A stretch of 49,563 nucleotides of DNA from Deltaproteobacteria bacterium (GCA_013813765.1 JACCRC010000311.1:1-49563), one strand, 5' to 3'; counted from the stretch's first letter, positions 29,001 to 36,296 are shown. Notes: generated by a model not told the origin, from the sequence alone. Translations and numbers: made by a program.

Positions 29001-30464
29001 TGGGTCGCGTGCTCGACGCCGTTCGGCATCCCGAACGTGCCCGCTGGCTTCCCGGCGGCAACGTACAACACGAACAACACGTTCTCGGTCCGCGGCCGCG
29101 ACTCGCTCAACAACGTCGGCGCGGCGGTCACGCACACGTGGGCGCCTGCGAACGGTCTGGTGTTGCACTATCCGTTCGAGCAGGGCGCGCGTCAGAACAC
29201 GAGCTTGCTCGCGCAGCGTCCGGCGTACAGCCCGGGCGTCGCCGGTGCTGCCCCCGCGGTCGGCGGCTGGGCCGGCACGGCGCTCCGCCACGCGACGAGC
29301 GCGACGTATGCGGGGACGCGGCGTCCGCTGACCTCGTCGGCGGCTGGTGTCTACATGGGCGGCATGTGGGTACGCGAGTGGAACGACCTCGCGAACGGCA
29401 CGCTGTGGACCAACGTCGATGCATCCGGTCTGTGGGGTCACACCGTGACGATCAACGGCACGGGGCTGCGGCTGACGGTGCTGGAGAACGGCCAGGCGTT
29501 CACCGTGCAGGGCAGCATACCGTTCAACGTCTGGGCGCACGTCGGAGTACGCACGACTGGCCCGTCCAAAGGCCTCGAGCTCATGGTCAACGGCGTGACC
29601 GTCGCGCATGCGATGCCGCCGAGCGCGACCGGCTTCGAGGCGGGCCAGGGTGACCTGCGCATCGGTCAGGTCACGTTCCTCGATATCGATGACGTCCGCT
29701 TCTACAACACGCTCGTCAACTCGTGCACGACGTTCGTGCGCGGTCAGGTTCCGGCGAGCGGTGGTCAGTGCGTGGCGAATGCGCCGGCACTCGAGTTCGA
29801 CTTCGAGGGCACGTCGCTCGGCGACACGGGCACGATGTCGATCGGCCGCTCGAACCCGATGTGGACGGCGTTCGCCGGCCGCCTCGGCGAGGGCTTCACG
29901 CTCGGTTCGCCGCAAGTGCCGTTCCAGATGACGAACTTCGCGCAACAGCAACCGCTGATCGGCCACTCGATCACGATGTGGGTCCCCGGCTCCGGTCAGT
30001 CCGACACGGTGTTCGACTTCACGAGGCCGTGTTCGTTCGCCGCGAACTTCGGCACCTGCGGCATCGGCGTCGTGTGGACGGATAACCGGCAGTTCTTTAT
30101 CTTCGCGGGCGTGCCCGGCACCACGGCGGCGCAACAGCAGCAGATCACCGTGCCGGCGGCGCCGCTCTCGGGATCGCAGACCCACAACCTCGTGATCACC
30201 GAGCAACGCACCGCGAACGGAACGCAGTCGCTGCGGATCTACGTCAACGGCCGCCTCGAGGGCACGTTGAGCTACGCCGGAGGCGATGTGTTCGCGACCC
30301 GGAACGACACGATCCGCAGCTGCGGGACCACCGGCTGCTCGATCGACGAGATCGAGCTGTGGCCGCAGGACCTGTCGGCGAACGCCGAGATGCTGTGCGA
30401 GAACGGCTTCGACGGCCAGTGGGACCCGGCGGTCGACCGCTGCAACTTCACCTCGAACGACTAA
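26067..30464 (+). CDS. Giant lipoprotein with 12 Ig-like repeats and LamG-like domains
   Basis: The 1465-residue protein has a lipoprotein leader (MRHLLAWFAVVVVGTSVGCGDD, Cys19) and a Gly/Asp linker. Twelve tandem Ig-like units of about 81 residues follow (about residues 29-1028). Each typically contains ECxLDGxxFxxCTSP with two cysteines, HTFTVxAxDAxGN, and YTWxIDTxxP at the joint. Two concanavalin/LamG-like modules follow (LHYPFEQG, WVREWNDL; then LEFDFEGTSLGD, IDEIELWPQD). The repeats resemble bacterial Ig-like, adhesin-type 'VDxxxP' arrays. It is probably an outer-membrane-anchored adhesin or sugar-binding surface protein. The C-terminus has extra cysteines (MLCENGF, DRCNF). Confidence 0.92.
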   Translation: MRHLLAWFAVVVVGTSVGCGDDGGGGIAPDTVLDSVPSALSREKRVSITFHATSNANGFVCSLDGATPSPCISAFEADVTDGEHTFEVSAAMGKNVDETPAMHTWRVDATAPDTTLVMGPPALDNTVDPAITFTGTDPGGGAVTFECKLDSGVFAACSSPDSLNVTDGVHAFEVRAVDAAGNVDPTPAMHGWTVDTTTPDTTIVMGPAPVSTTLPDVTFTFSSPVADVTFECSLDGAAFVACTSPQVFNDLPDGMHTFVVRAKSAAGTVDPSPATRTWTVDGTAPSVMITAQPTNPSNDSTPTFSFTSPDSTATFECRIDAGTFAPCTSAFTSATLADGMHTFHVRAKDGVGNIGTADTYTWTIDTMAPTVAITSGPTGLIAVATASYAFTTTGSPTAIECQLDTGAFAACTSPRAYTAIADGAHVFTVRVTDAAGNTGMDMRMFTVDTTGPVVTITAAPTNPTADSTPTFMFTVTGMPMTTQCSVDGGAFATCASPFTTATLSDASHTVVVRATDAAGNAGSDMRTFTVDTTGPTVTIVNRPANPTNATTASFTFTVSEGSPMCRLDGAAFAACTSPRNFTGLAAGSHTFTVQASDALGNTGSASYTWVIDTTPPTVTITSMPMNPTNATTASFNFTVSEGTPQCRLDGGAFAACTSPRVYTALADGSHTFTVQATDAVGNVGMASYTWVIDATVPVVTLTNLPANPTMATTANFMFTISEGTAMCRLDAGAFAACTSPRALSGLADGSHTFTVQATDAVGNIGTASHTWVVDTMAPTVTLSNTPSNPTAATTASIGFTVSEGSPQCKLDMGAFAACTSPRALSGLTHGSHTFTVQASDVAGNVGSASYTWFVDTMPPMVMILTAPSNPSNSTTATFTFSVSDGTIECQIDGGAFSTCATPKTYLGLGDGSHTFTVRSTDAVGRVGSATHTWVIDATGPVITFSARPPARWPVNYYDFTWSANESATYECSVNNGVSWVACSTPFGIPNVPAGFPAATYNTNNTFSVRGRDSLNNVGAAVTHTWAPANGLVLHYPFEQGARQNTSLLAQRPAYSPGVAGAAPAVGGWAGTALRHATSATYAGTRRPLTSSAAGVYMGGMWVREWNDLANGTLWTNVDASGLWGHTVTINGTGLRLTVLENGQAFTVQGSIPFNVWAHVGVRTTGPSKGLELMVNGVTVAHAMPPSATGFEAGQGDLRIGQVTFLDIDDVRFYNTLVNSCTTFVRGQVPASGGQCVANAPALEFDFEGTSLGDTGTMSIGRSNPMWTAFAGRLGEGFTLGSPQVPFQMTNFAQQQPLIGHSITMWVPGSGQSDTVFDFTRPCSFAANFGTCGIGVVWTDNRQFFIFAGVPGTTAAQQQQITVPAAPLSGSQTHNLVITEQRTANGTQSLRIYVNGRLEGTLSYAGGDVFATRNDTIRSCGTTGCSIDEIELWPQDLSANAEMLCENGFDGQWDPAVDRCNFTSND
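26151..29150 (+). repeat. Twelve-unit tandem repeat array in the giant lipoprotein gene
   Basis: The coding units are joined at VDxTxP/IDxTxP. Units 7-10 (about 27670-28640) are the most alike, with a period near 243 bp (81 codons) and the shared words NPTxATTA, FTVSEG and CTSPR. Outer units have drifted more and vary in length. Expansion by recent duplication in the middle is inferred. Confidence 0.85.
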
Positions 30465-30514
30465 GCGATCGATATCACTGGCGGTTCCGCTTGCCGGTGG
30501 CTAGTGCGGTTGCT

Positions 30515-30554
30515 CCGGCCACCCCCATGATCTCGGGGGGTTGGCCGGTTCTAT
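30515..30554 (+). terminator. Strong GC-rich hairpin, possible terminator
   Basis: CCGGCCA-CCCCC pairs with GGGGG-(2-nt bulge)-TGGCCGG around an 8-nt loop, followed by TTCTAT. It lies 51 bp past the stop of the giant gene. The T-run is poor, so it could also be a leader hairpin of the next gene. Confidence 0.45.
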
Positions 30555-30585
30555 CGGCGGCACGGGGCATGCTCGACGGGGGGGC

Positions 30586-32217
30586 ATGAAGCGCCTCGCC
30601 ACCATCCTCGCCACCGCGGCCCTCGCGATCCCCGTAGCTGCCTGCGTCACCGACGAGCAGGAGATCGACGACGGGGAGACCGTGAAGTCCGAGGACGGCA
30701 AGACGGATGCGAGCGCCCTCGCGGTGTTCCTGGACATGGAGTTTCAGGGCACGCTGCTGACGGACTCGAGCTGGAACGACAAGGCCACGATCGAGGATCA
30801 GCTCCTCTACACGGTCGGCCACCTGAACGGTACCGACGCCGTGGGTCGCATCGACCGCGCGGTGCTCTCCGGCATCACGAAGACCACGGTCGGCGGCAAG
30901 ACGCAGATCAAGTACACGGTCAAGCTGCCGGTCGCCTGGCGCAAGTCGATCCCGGTGCCGGCCACGTACGAGTTCAAGCTTCCGAAGGACATCTCCTCGG
31001 CGGGCCAGACGGCGTTCGCGACCAAGTACAGCCACGACTGTGTCGACTTCGGCGCGCACGACGTCGATGCCGGCTCGATGTTCTACTACTACCGTCCCGA
31101 CGCGTCGCGCTGCAACGTCGCCGCCGCTGACGTCACCACGGTCTCTGCGACGGTTCGTCCGAGCCCGATCCAGACCACCGGCAAGTTCCCCGAGTACAAC
31201 AAGATCTGGGAGGACAACGTCCTCAACGTCGTCGCGATCTTCGGCAAGTACGAGGACGGCGCGACCACCAGCTCCGACGCCGGCATCGCCGCGTACAACA
31301 CGTTCATCGGCTCGATGAAGAGCGAGCTCTCGGCCCGCAGCCTCGTCACCGTCCCGGCGACCGTCCCGTCGAACCCCGGCGTGGGGACGCCCGACATCGA
31401 GTTCAAGGCGACGCTCCCCGACGGCAAGAAGATCAACGTCGTCGCGATGCTCACGGACAACGTGCGCACCGGTCTCTCGCAGTCCGCGTTCCGCGCGCGT
31501 TACGAGGCGCTGTCGACCCGCGCCGACTACATCGTCTACAACGGCCACGCCGGTCTCGGTGTCAATGTCCGCGCGCTCGCACAGGCGGGCAAGTGGGTCG
31601 CTGGCCAGTACGTGGTGGTCTACATGAACGGTTGCGACACGTTCGCGTACATCGACGACGCGCTGAACACCGCGCACAAGGCCGTCAACCCCGACGACAC
31701 CACCGGCTACAAGTACGTCGACATCGTCAACAACGCGCTGCCCGCGTTCTTCGCCTCGATGTCGGGCGCGACGATGTCGCTGTTCCGCGGCTTCCTCTCG
31801 TACGAGGACCCGAAGACCTACGAGCAGATGTTCTCGCGCATCGACAGCTCGCAGCTCGTGCTCGTCGTCGGCGAGCAGGACAACACGTTCACCCCGGGCG
31901 GCGGCGGTACGGCGCAGCCCTGGAGCGGCCTCAACGAGACCGGCTCGGTGAAGAAGGGCGACGTGAAGAAGTACTCGACCCCGACGCTCGCCGCCGGCAC
32001 CTACACGTTCACGATGACCGGCACCGGTGGCGACGCCGACCTCTACGTCAAGATCGGCCGCGAGCCGACCGCGACCAGCTACGACTGCCGCCCGTACAAG
32101 ACCGGCTCGAACGAGACCTGCCAGGTGACGCTCGCGCAGTCCGCCTCGGTGTTCGTCCAGGTTCGCGGTTACGCGACCGCCGCCTCGAGCTTCAAGCTCG
32201 TCGGCAAGAAGAACTAG
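30586..32217 (+). CDS. Lipoprotein, probable clan-CD-like cysteine peptidase with PPC domain
   Basis: The 543-residue protein starts at ATG 30586 with a lipoprotein leader (MKRLATILATAALAIPVAAC, Cys20). The centre has a hydrophobic strand ending in a histidine, YIVYNGHAGLG (His321), then YVVVYMNGCDTF (Cys350). A His-Gly-type block followed 29 residues later by a strand ending in Cys is the pattern of clan CD peptidases (caspase, gingipain; in gingipain R the pair is 33 apart). The C-terminal 95 residues form a PPC (bacterial pre-peptidase C-terminal) domain: STPTLAAGTYTFTMTGTGGD and DLYVKIGREP. The peptidase call is inferred from these two blocks and the PPC domain, which usually accompanies secreted peptidases. 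Confidence 0.6.
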   Translation: MKRLATILATAALAIPVAACVTDEQEIDDGETVKSEDGKTDASALAVFLDMEFQGTLLTDSSWNDKATIEDQLLYTVGHLNGTDAVGRIDRAVLSGITKTTVGGKTQIKYTVKLPVAWRKSIPVPATYEFKLPKDISSAGQTAFATKYSHDCVDFGAHDVDAGSMFYYYRPDASRCNVAAADVTTVSATVRPSPIQTTGKFPEYNKIWEDNVLNVVAIFGKYEDGATTSSDAGIAAYNTFIGSMKSELSARSLVTVPATVPSNPGVGTPDIEFKATLPDGKKINVVAMLTDNVRTGLSQSAFRARYEALSTRADYIVYNGHAGLGVNVRALAQAGKWVAGQYVVVYMNGCDTFAYIDDALNTAHKAVNPDDTTGYKYVDIVNNALPAFFASMSGATMSLFRGFLSYEDPKTYEQMFSRIDSSQLVLVVGEQDNTFTPGGGGTAQPWSGLNETGSVKKGDVKKYSTPTLAAGTYTFTMTGTGGDADLYVKIGREPTATSYDCRPYKTGSNETCQVTLAQSASVFVQVRGYATAASSFKLVGKKN

Positions 32218-32242
32218 CTCCCTACTCCCTCCGTTAACTTAC

Positions 32243-32288
32243 TGCGCCGCCGCAGGGCACTCGGTGCCACCGGCGGCGCAGGCATTTT
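32243..32288 (+). terminator. Intrinsic terminator hairpin
   Basis: TGCGCCGCCG (32243-32252) pairs perfectly with CGGCGGCGCA (32271-32280). An inner GGCAC/GTGCC stem sits in the loop, and GGCATTTTC follows. It ends the lipoprotein transcript 25 bp past its stop. Confidence 0.75.
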
Positions 32289-32328
32289 CGGGCTGGCAGC
32301 GACGGTGCCGACGGTTTATCCCTTGGGG

Positions 32329-33540
32329 GTGCGACGGCTGGGACTCCTCCTCTGCGTAGCGGTGCCATCGGCGGCGCTCGCGAAGCCCGCCGTGTGGCGC
32401 CCGCGCGACTCGATGGACAGCGAGACGGCCGCCACCGCCGCGACCACGCGTCTCGCAGCGGCGATCCGCGCGAAGAGCGTCTCCGGCATCGGCGCGGTGC
32501 TCGGCAGCTCGTTCACGAACAACGGTATGTGGTTTCCCGATGCCGCGTGCGCGAAGAAGTTCGAGCGCAGCGGTGAGGTCAAGGGCGCGGACGTCGGTGC
32601 GTTCGCGCGCTGTCTGTCGCAGCTCAAGATCCAGATGACCACTCGCAAGTCCGCGCTGCGCGATGGCGGGCTGCTCACGGTCGATCCGGGGATCGAGATC
32701 GAGCTCGCGTTCCGCGGCGAGACGCTCCGCTACGTCGGCTTTCCGATGCAGACCGGCGCCGACCGCGCGATCCCGATGCTCACCGCGCAGGCGCTCGAGT
32801 CCCTCCGCACAGCCGGCACCACCCTCCTCGATGCGAAGGTCGCCCCCGCGCTGGACCTCGAGCTCGCTCGCCAGCGTGTCCCCGTGCTCACCGCGTGGGT
32901 GAGGCTCTGTCTCGATCCAAAGGGTGAGATCACGCGGTTCGGCACGTCGAATTCGTCGTCGACGGCAACGAGCGATGCGTTCCTGAAGGCGATCGACGAC
33001 CGGAAGTTCAAGCCCTTCGTCGTCCGCGGCACGCCGCAGTACGCGTGCGCGGTCGCGCTGCTCTCCTATCCCGGCGCGAGGGCGCCCGCCGTCGAAGCGT
33101 ATCCGTCGTCGGTCGCGCCCGTGGGCGCGATCACGCGAACCTTCGACTTCGACGATGACTTCGAGCTCTACGGCGGCTTGATCGGCGGACCACCGCCGCC
33201 TCCCCCACCGCCTCCGCCGGTCTCCCCGCAGACCGTCCCGCCTTCGCAGATCGAAGCGCTGCGGATCGCCGGCTCGAAGACGATCGTGCCCAACCTCGAC
33301 ACGCGCGCCGACATCATCTCCGCCGGCAAGAGCCGCGTCGTCGCGTCGTACAAGCTGTGTCTCGACGACAAGGGCTCGGTGTCGACGGCCACCGCGCTCA
33401 AGTCGAGCGGATTCCCCGCGTACGACCGCAAGATCAACGCCGAGATCCGGCAGTGGATCTTCAAGCCCTACAAGCTCAACGGTCGCGCGGTGCCCGTGTG
33501 CACCGCGGTCACGTTCACGTACGACGCGTCCAGGCCTTAG
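32329..33540 (+). CDS. Exported protein with two TonB-C-like modules
   Basis: From GTG 32329 the 403-residue protein has a signal peptide (MRRLGLLLCVAVPSAALA). An N-terminal region of unknown fold is followed by two similar modules. Each has a TAWVRLCLDPKGEITRF- or ASYKLCLDDKGSVSTA-type strand and a FLKAIDDRKFKPFVVRG- or IRQWIFKPYKLNG-type helix-strand. This is the pattern of TonB C-terminal / AgmX-type domains. The two halves are joined by a run of ten prolines. A TATCCC ending 6 nt upstream of GTG 32329 favours this start over GTG 32305. It may couple energy or bind peptidoglycan, but no partner is visible. It converges with the VapBC operon, overlapping by 4 bp. Confidence 0.7.
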   Translation: MRRLGLLLCVAVPSAALAKPAVWRPRDSMDSETAATAATTRLAAAIRAKSVSGIGAVLGSSFTNNGMWFPDAACAKKFERSGEVKGADVGAFARCLSQLKIQMTTRKSALRDGGLLTVDPGIEIELAFRGETLRYVGFPMQTGADRAIPMLTAQALESLRTAGTTLLDAKVAPALDLELARQRVPVLTAWVRLCLDPKGEITRFGTSNSSSTATSDAFLKAIDDRKFKPFVVRGTPQYACAVALLSYPGARAPAVEAYPSSVAPVGAITRTFDFDDDFELYGGLIGGPPPPPPPPPPVSPQTVPPSQIEALRIAGSKTIVPNLDTRADIISAGKSRVVASYKLCLDDKGSVSTATALKSSGFPAYDRKINAEIRQWIFKPYKLNGRAVPVCTAVTFTYDASRP

Positions 33541-33767
33541 ACCACCCCTACGCGTTCATCGCGGGAGAGCCGTCGCAGGGCTTCGAGCATCGCGATCGAG
33601 TCCTCGGGGAGCGGCTCGCGCGGTTGCTCCACTGTTCGCCCCTCGGCCTCAGCGCGATCGAGGATGCGATCCGCGGCCGCGCACCTCGACGCGAGCACGG
33701 CGAGTCGCTCCTCGGGCGTCGTGTGACGCCACACGGCGACCTCGGCTCTGATCTCGTCGTCGGTCAC
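33537..33767 (-). CDS. Third gene of the VapBC operon, unknown
   Basis: The 76-residue protein reads VTDDEIRAEVAVWRHTTPEE from GTG 33767 and is charged and helical, with several Arg- and Glu-rich stretches and no membrane segment. Its GTG overlaps the vapC stop by 4 bp, so it is translated with the toxin. A GTG inside a longer frame reaching to 33914 is the only start that gives a compact protein. No family is recognised. It could be a third partner of the toxin-antitoxin pair or a passenger gene. Confidence 0.55.
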   Translation of the reverse strand: MTDDEIRAEVAVWRHTTPEERLAVLASRCAAADRILDRAEAEGRTVEQPREPLPEDSIAMLEALRRLSRDERVGVV

Positions 33768-34174
33768 GCGAGGAGCTCGTGCTCGGCAGCAAACGCGCTG
33801 TAGGTCGGCCGAGCCCGCGCATCGAGCGTAAGCAGTGAAAGATCGGATTGCACGCACGTCGCCGCGATCAAGGCATCGTAGATCGCGCCACCCGCGAGCC
33901 CTCGTGTAGAACACTCTCCGACCAGCCTTCGCTGCTCGATCGCGGAGAGAGCAAACACTGGATGACCGTCGAAGCTACGCTCGAGGTACGAGGTCACCAC
34001 CTCGGGCGTCATCCGATGCGGAGCGGGAAGCCGGGTCAAGACCGAGTACGTCTCGATCAGGCAATGGGCCACCATCGCGTTCACGCGGCGGATCGCCGCG
34101 AAGGCACGCTCGTGCTGCCCGTGCCACGACGCAAACGCCGCCACGAGAACGCTGGTGTCAGGGGCGATCTTCAC
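33764..34174 (-). CDS. vapC: VapC-type PIN-domain toxin
   Basis: The 136-residue protein has the PIN-domain acidic set: Asp7 in KIAPDTSVLVAAF, Glu in HCLIETYSVLTRLP, Asp in AIYDALIAATCV and a final acidic in LLTLDARARPTY. VapC toxins are Mg2+-dependent RNases that cut tRNA or rRNA. It overlaps the upstream antitoxin gene by 4 bp and the downstream small gene by 4 bp, a tight operon. Confidence 0.92.
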   Translation of the reverse strand: MKIAPDTSVLVAAFASWHGQHERAFAAIRRVNAMVAHCLIETYSVLTRLPAPHRMTPEVVTSYLERSFDGHPVFALSAIEQRRLVGECSTRGLAGGAIYDALIAATCVQSDLSLLTLDARARPTYSAFAAEHELLA

Positions 34175-34416
34175 CGCCGCGAACCTTCGAGCACGGCACG
34201 GACCTCGTCCTGCGTCAGCGTCGGGAGTTTCTCCGACGGCTTCGCGACGAGCTGCTTGCCCTTGCGCACCAGGGTGACCTGGGTCGGCAGGGGCTCGAGC
34301 ACGAGCACGCCATCTCGCGATCGGATCTCGAGCTCTCGTCCCGGCGCGAGGCCTAGCTCGTCGCGAAGCACCTTCGGCACGACCACCCGTCCAGCAGAGT
34401 CGATAGCGGTCTTCAT
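34171..34416 (-). CDS. vapB: AbrB/VapB-type antitoxin
   Basis: The 81-residue protein opens with an AbrB/MazE swapped-hairpin DNA-binding domain: MKTAIDSAGRVVVPKVLRDE followed by LGLAPGRELEIRSRDGVLVL. The C-terminal part (about 50-81) is the likely toxin-binding tail. It starts at ATG 34416 from a TATCGT -10 ending 6 nt upstream. The -10 lies within an inverted repeat, as expected for autoregulation. Confidence 0.92.
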   Translation of the reverse strand: MKTAIDSAGRVVVPKVLRDELGLAPGRELEIRSRDGVLVLEPLPTQVTLVRKGKQLVAKPSEKLPTLTQDEVRAVLEGSRR

Positions 34417-34442
34417 GCCATCACGATACCATCCAAATGGCA
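34416..34442. promoter_or_regulatory. VapB operator and -10
   Basis: TGCCAT (34416-34421) and ATGGCA (34437-34442) form perfect arms 15 bp apart. A nested CCAT-N4-ATGG (34429-34440) lies inside. On the minus strand TATCGT (34428-34423) is the -10, 6 nt from the start, so the repeat surrounds the promoter. Confidence 0.5.
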
Positions 34443-34451
34443 GTCAGGCAC

Positions 34452-35444
34452 TCAACTTCGCCGCACCCAGGCCTTCGCTCTGAACACCGTCGACTGCGCG
34501 AGGAACAGCGACATGTTCGTCGCCGCGATCACGAGGCCGTGGCACACGACCCAGTACGGCAGCGCCGCGAGGCACGCGAGCATCCACAGGAACACGTACG
34601 TGTCGCGCCGCCCGAGCGAGCGCAGCCACGTGGTGATCGCCTTCGGATCGAACTGCTCGTCGACGGTGGCGACATCGCTCTCGAACCACCAGCGATACGC
34701 CATCACGTCCGCGTTGCCGAGCTTCCGCCATACCGCGAGATAGATCGTCAGCGACACGAACCACCGCGCGCATGCTGCACCCAGCGCGAGCCACCACCAC
34801 ACGCCGCCCAGCGCCCAGCCGACGCCGAGGATGAACACGTTGTCGACGATGTCATCCGCGAGGTTGTCGAGCGCCTGCCCGACCTTCGAATACTGATATC
34901 TCAGCCGCGCGAGCTCGCCATCGACGGAGTCGAGGATCGAGTTGATCTCGAGCATCACGCCCGCGACCGCGATCATCGCCCAGCCTCCCCGGCTCGCGAT
35001 CAGTGCCGCCGCGATGCCGATCAAGATCGCGCCGACCGTGACGTGATTCGGCGTGACCTTCATCGAGCGCCGCGCGAGCCAGCGCGTGATTCGCATCGAG
35101 AACCGCCAGTTGATCAGCGCGTCGACCGGCCCCTCGTACGACTTGTTCATCCCGCGGATCAGCGCCCACTCCGCGCGCTGCCGCGATGCCTCGTCACCCT
35201 CGAGCTCGACGCCCGCGATCACGTCCGCGCGCTCGACGCGCACACCCTCGGGCGCCGCCGTCCCTGGGGGGACGAACTCGAGCGGAATCGGCAGCGGCCG
35301 CGGCAGCTCGACCGGCGCCGCAGCGACGATCGCGCGCTTCGCGCCCTGCTTCGCGACCTCGCGGACGCGCCGCTCGAGGGCGGTCAATCCACCGACGATC
35401 TGCACGTGGCGATCGCCGGTGGTCTGCAAGAACACGGTCTCCAA
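34452..35444 (-). CDS. CDP-alcohol phosphatidyltransferase family membrane protein
   Basis: The 330-residue protein has the complete CDP-alcohol phosphotransferase signature D-x2-D-G-x2-A-R-x8-G-x3-D-x3-D beginning at DSVDGELAR. Membrane segments flank it. Such enzymes make phospholipid head groups from CDP-linked donors. The N-terminal 95 residues (VGGLTALERRVREVAKQGAK, then RAIVAAAPVELPRP) look like a degenerate piece of a nucleotidyltransferase domain, as in bifunctional inositol-phosphate enzymes. This resemblance is inference. A TTG start at 35444 is fixed by a TATAGA -10 ending 8 nt upstream. The end lies 35 bp before the vapB start. Confidence 0.85.
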   Translation of the reverse strand: METVFLQTTGDRHVQIVGGLTALERRVREVAKQGAKRAIVAAAPVELPRPLPIPLEFVPPGTAAPEGVRVERADVIAGVELEGDEASRQRAEWALIRGMNKSYEGPVDALINWRFSMRITRWLARRSMKVTPNHVTVGAILIGIAAALIASRGGWAMIAVAGVMLEINSILDSVDGELARLRYQYSKVGQALDNLADDIVDNVFILGVGWALGGVWWWLALGAACARWFVSLTIYLAVWRKLGNADVMAYRWWFESDVATVDEQFDPKAITTWLRSLGRRDTYVFLWMLACLAALPYWVVCHGLVIAATNMSLFLAQSTVFRAKAWVRRS

Positions 35445-35458
35445 GACCGCGGTCTATA
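35444..35458 (-). promoter_or_regulatory. -10 TATAGA overlapping a 12-bp palindrome
   Basis: TATAGA (35458-35453, minus strand) ends 8 nt before TTG 35444. AGACCGCGGTCT (35444-35455) is a perfect palindrome covering part of the -10 and the start site. Confidence 0.5.
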
Positions 35459-35462
35459 CCAC

Positions 35463-36296
35463 TTAGTAGCCGGGGCGGACGCCGGTCGTGACCGTCGCGC
35501 CAACGACTGACGTCACGCTGTGCGCGCGAAACGTCATGTTCGAAACCGTCGCGTTGACCTCCGTGATGCCCGGGGGGACGTTCGTGATCAGCCACGTGCC
35601 GGCGCCCTGCGGTGCGAGGGTTCCGATGTCGAACGGCGCATCTCCGGCCGCGGTGGCGTTCTGCTTTGCGGTTACCACGGCACCGGACGTGATCGGCGTG
35701 TTCTGGCAATCCGTAACGATGATCCCAATGATGCCGTTCTGGGCATCGTTCTGAGGCGTTGGGAGAAACTGGTTGAGCACTGCGAACGCCTGATTGTCGA
35801 ACATGAGGACCGGGACCATTCCTTGATCCATGGTCAGCGGAGACGGAGGGTAGACGAGCGTGCGCCGGTCTCCCGTTTTCGTCGCATCGATGTATCCATC
35901 AAGCGGAGCTCCCCCGGTTGCGAGCATGGAGGTACTGAACATCCCCTGCGCGTTGCTCGTCACCATCCCGAGACTGTTCGGCCCCATACAGTTGCCCTTG
36001 CACGCCTTCACGGCGACGTTCGGGTTCGCCTGAATCGTCGGCATCATGCTCTGGATCGCGACCTCCTGAGTCGTGCCGGAGATGGTGACGTTTGCATTCG
36101 CCGTCGTCGGTGCGGTGTTGTTGAGGCAGGAGAAGTCGTAGCTCGGTGCGTCCGGAAGCGGCGGCGTATCCGGCGCCATATCGATCGCTGCATCGAGGTG
36201 AATGATCGTGGCGTCGGGCTTAGCGCTGCCACCGTCATCGCCGCAAGCGGCGAGCGAAAGCAGGGCGACGGAAAGGACGGCGCAGAGGTTCCCCAT
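35463..36296 (-). CDS. Lipoprotein of unknown function
   Basis: The 277-residue protein has a lipoprotein leader (MGNLCAVLSVALLSLAACGDD, Cys18). After an Asp/Pro-rich spacer comes a beta-rich domain with a carboxypeptidase-regulatory-like look: ANVTISGTTQEV, LDGYIDATKTGDRR near the middle and IGIIVTDCQNTPITSGAVV near the end. Five cysteines are spread through it (VKACKGNCMG among them). It is probably an outer-membrane lipoprotein, and no enzyme motif is visible. A TACGAA -10 ends 7 nt before the ATG. The divergent neighbour at 36445 is another lipoprotein. Confidence 0.8.
   Translation of the reverse strand: MGNLCAVLSVALLSLAACGDDGGSAKPDATIIHLDAAIDMAPDTPPLPDAPSYDFSCLNNTAPTTANANVTISGTTQEVAIQSMMPTIQANPNVAVKACKGNCMGPNSLGMVTSNAQGMFSTSMLATGGAPLDGYIDATKTGDRRTLVYPPSPLTMDQGMVPVLMFDNQAFAVLNQFLPTPQNDAQNGIIGIIVTDCQNTPITSGAVVTAKQNATAAGDAPFDIGTLAPQGAGTWLITNVPPGITEVNATVSNMTFRAHSVTSVVGATVTTGVRPGY

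Noticed and set aside
26151-29150. CRISPR or other non-coding repeat array
   Set aside because: The 243-bp period is in frame, the repeats differ in sequence by codon-like changes, and the product is a clear Ig-like array.
33537-33914. Longer version of the third VapBC-operon gene
   Set aside because: The extra N-terminal 49 residues overlap vapC and are Arg/Cys-rich. The GTG at 33767 with a 4-bp overlap is typical of the operon.
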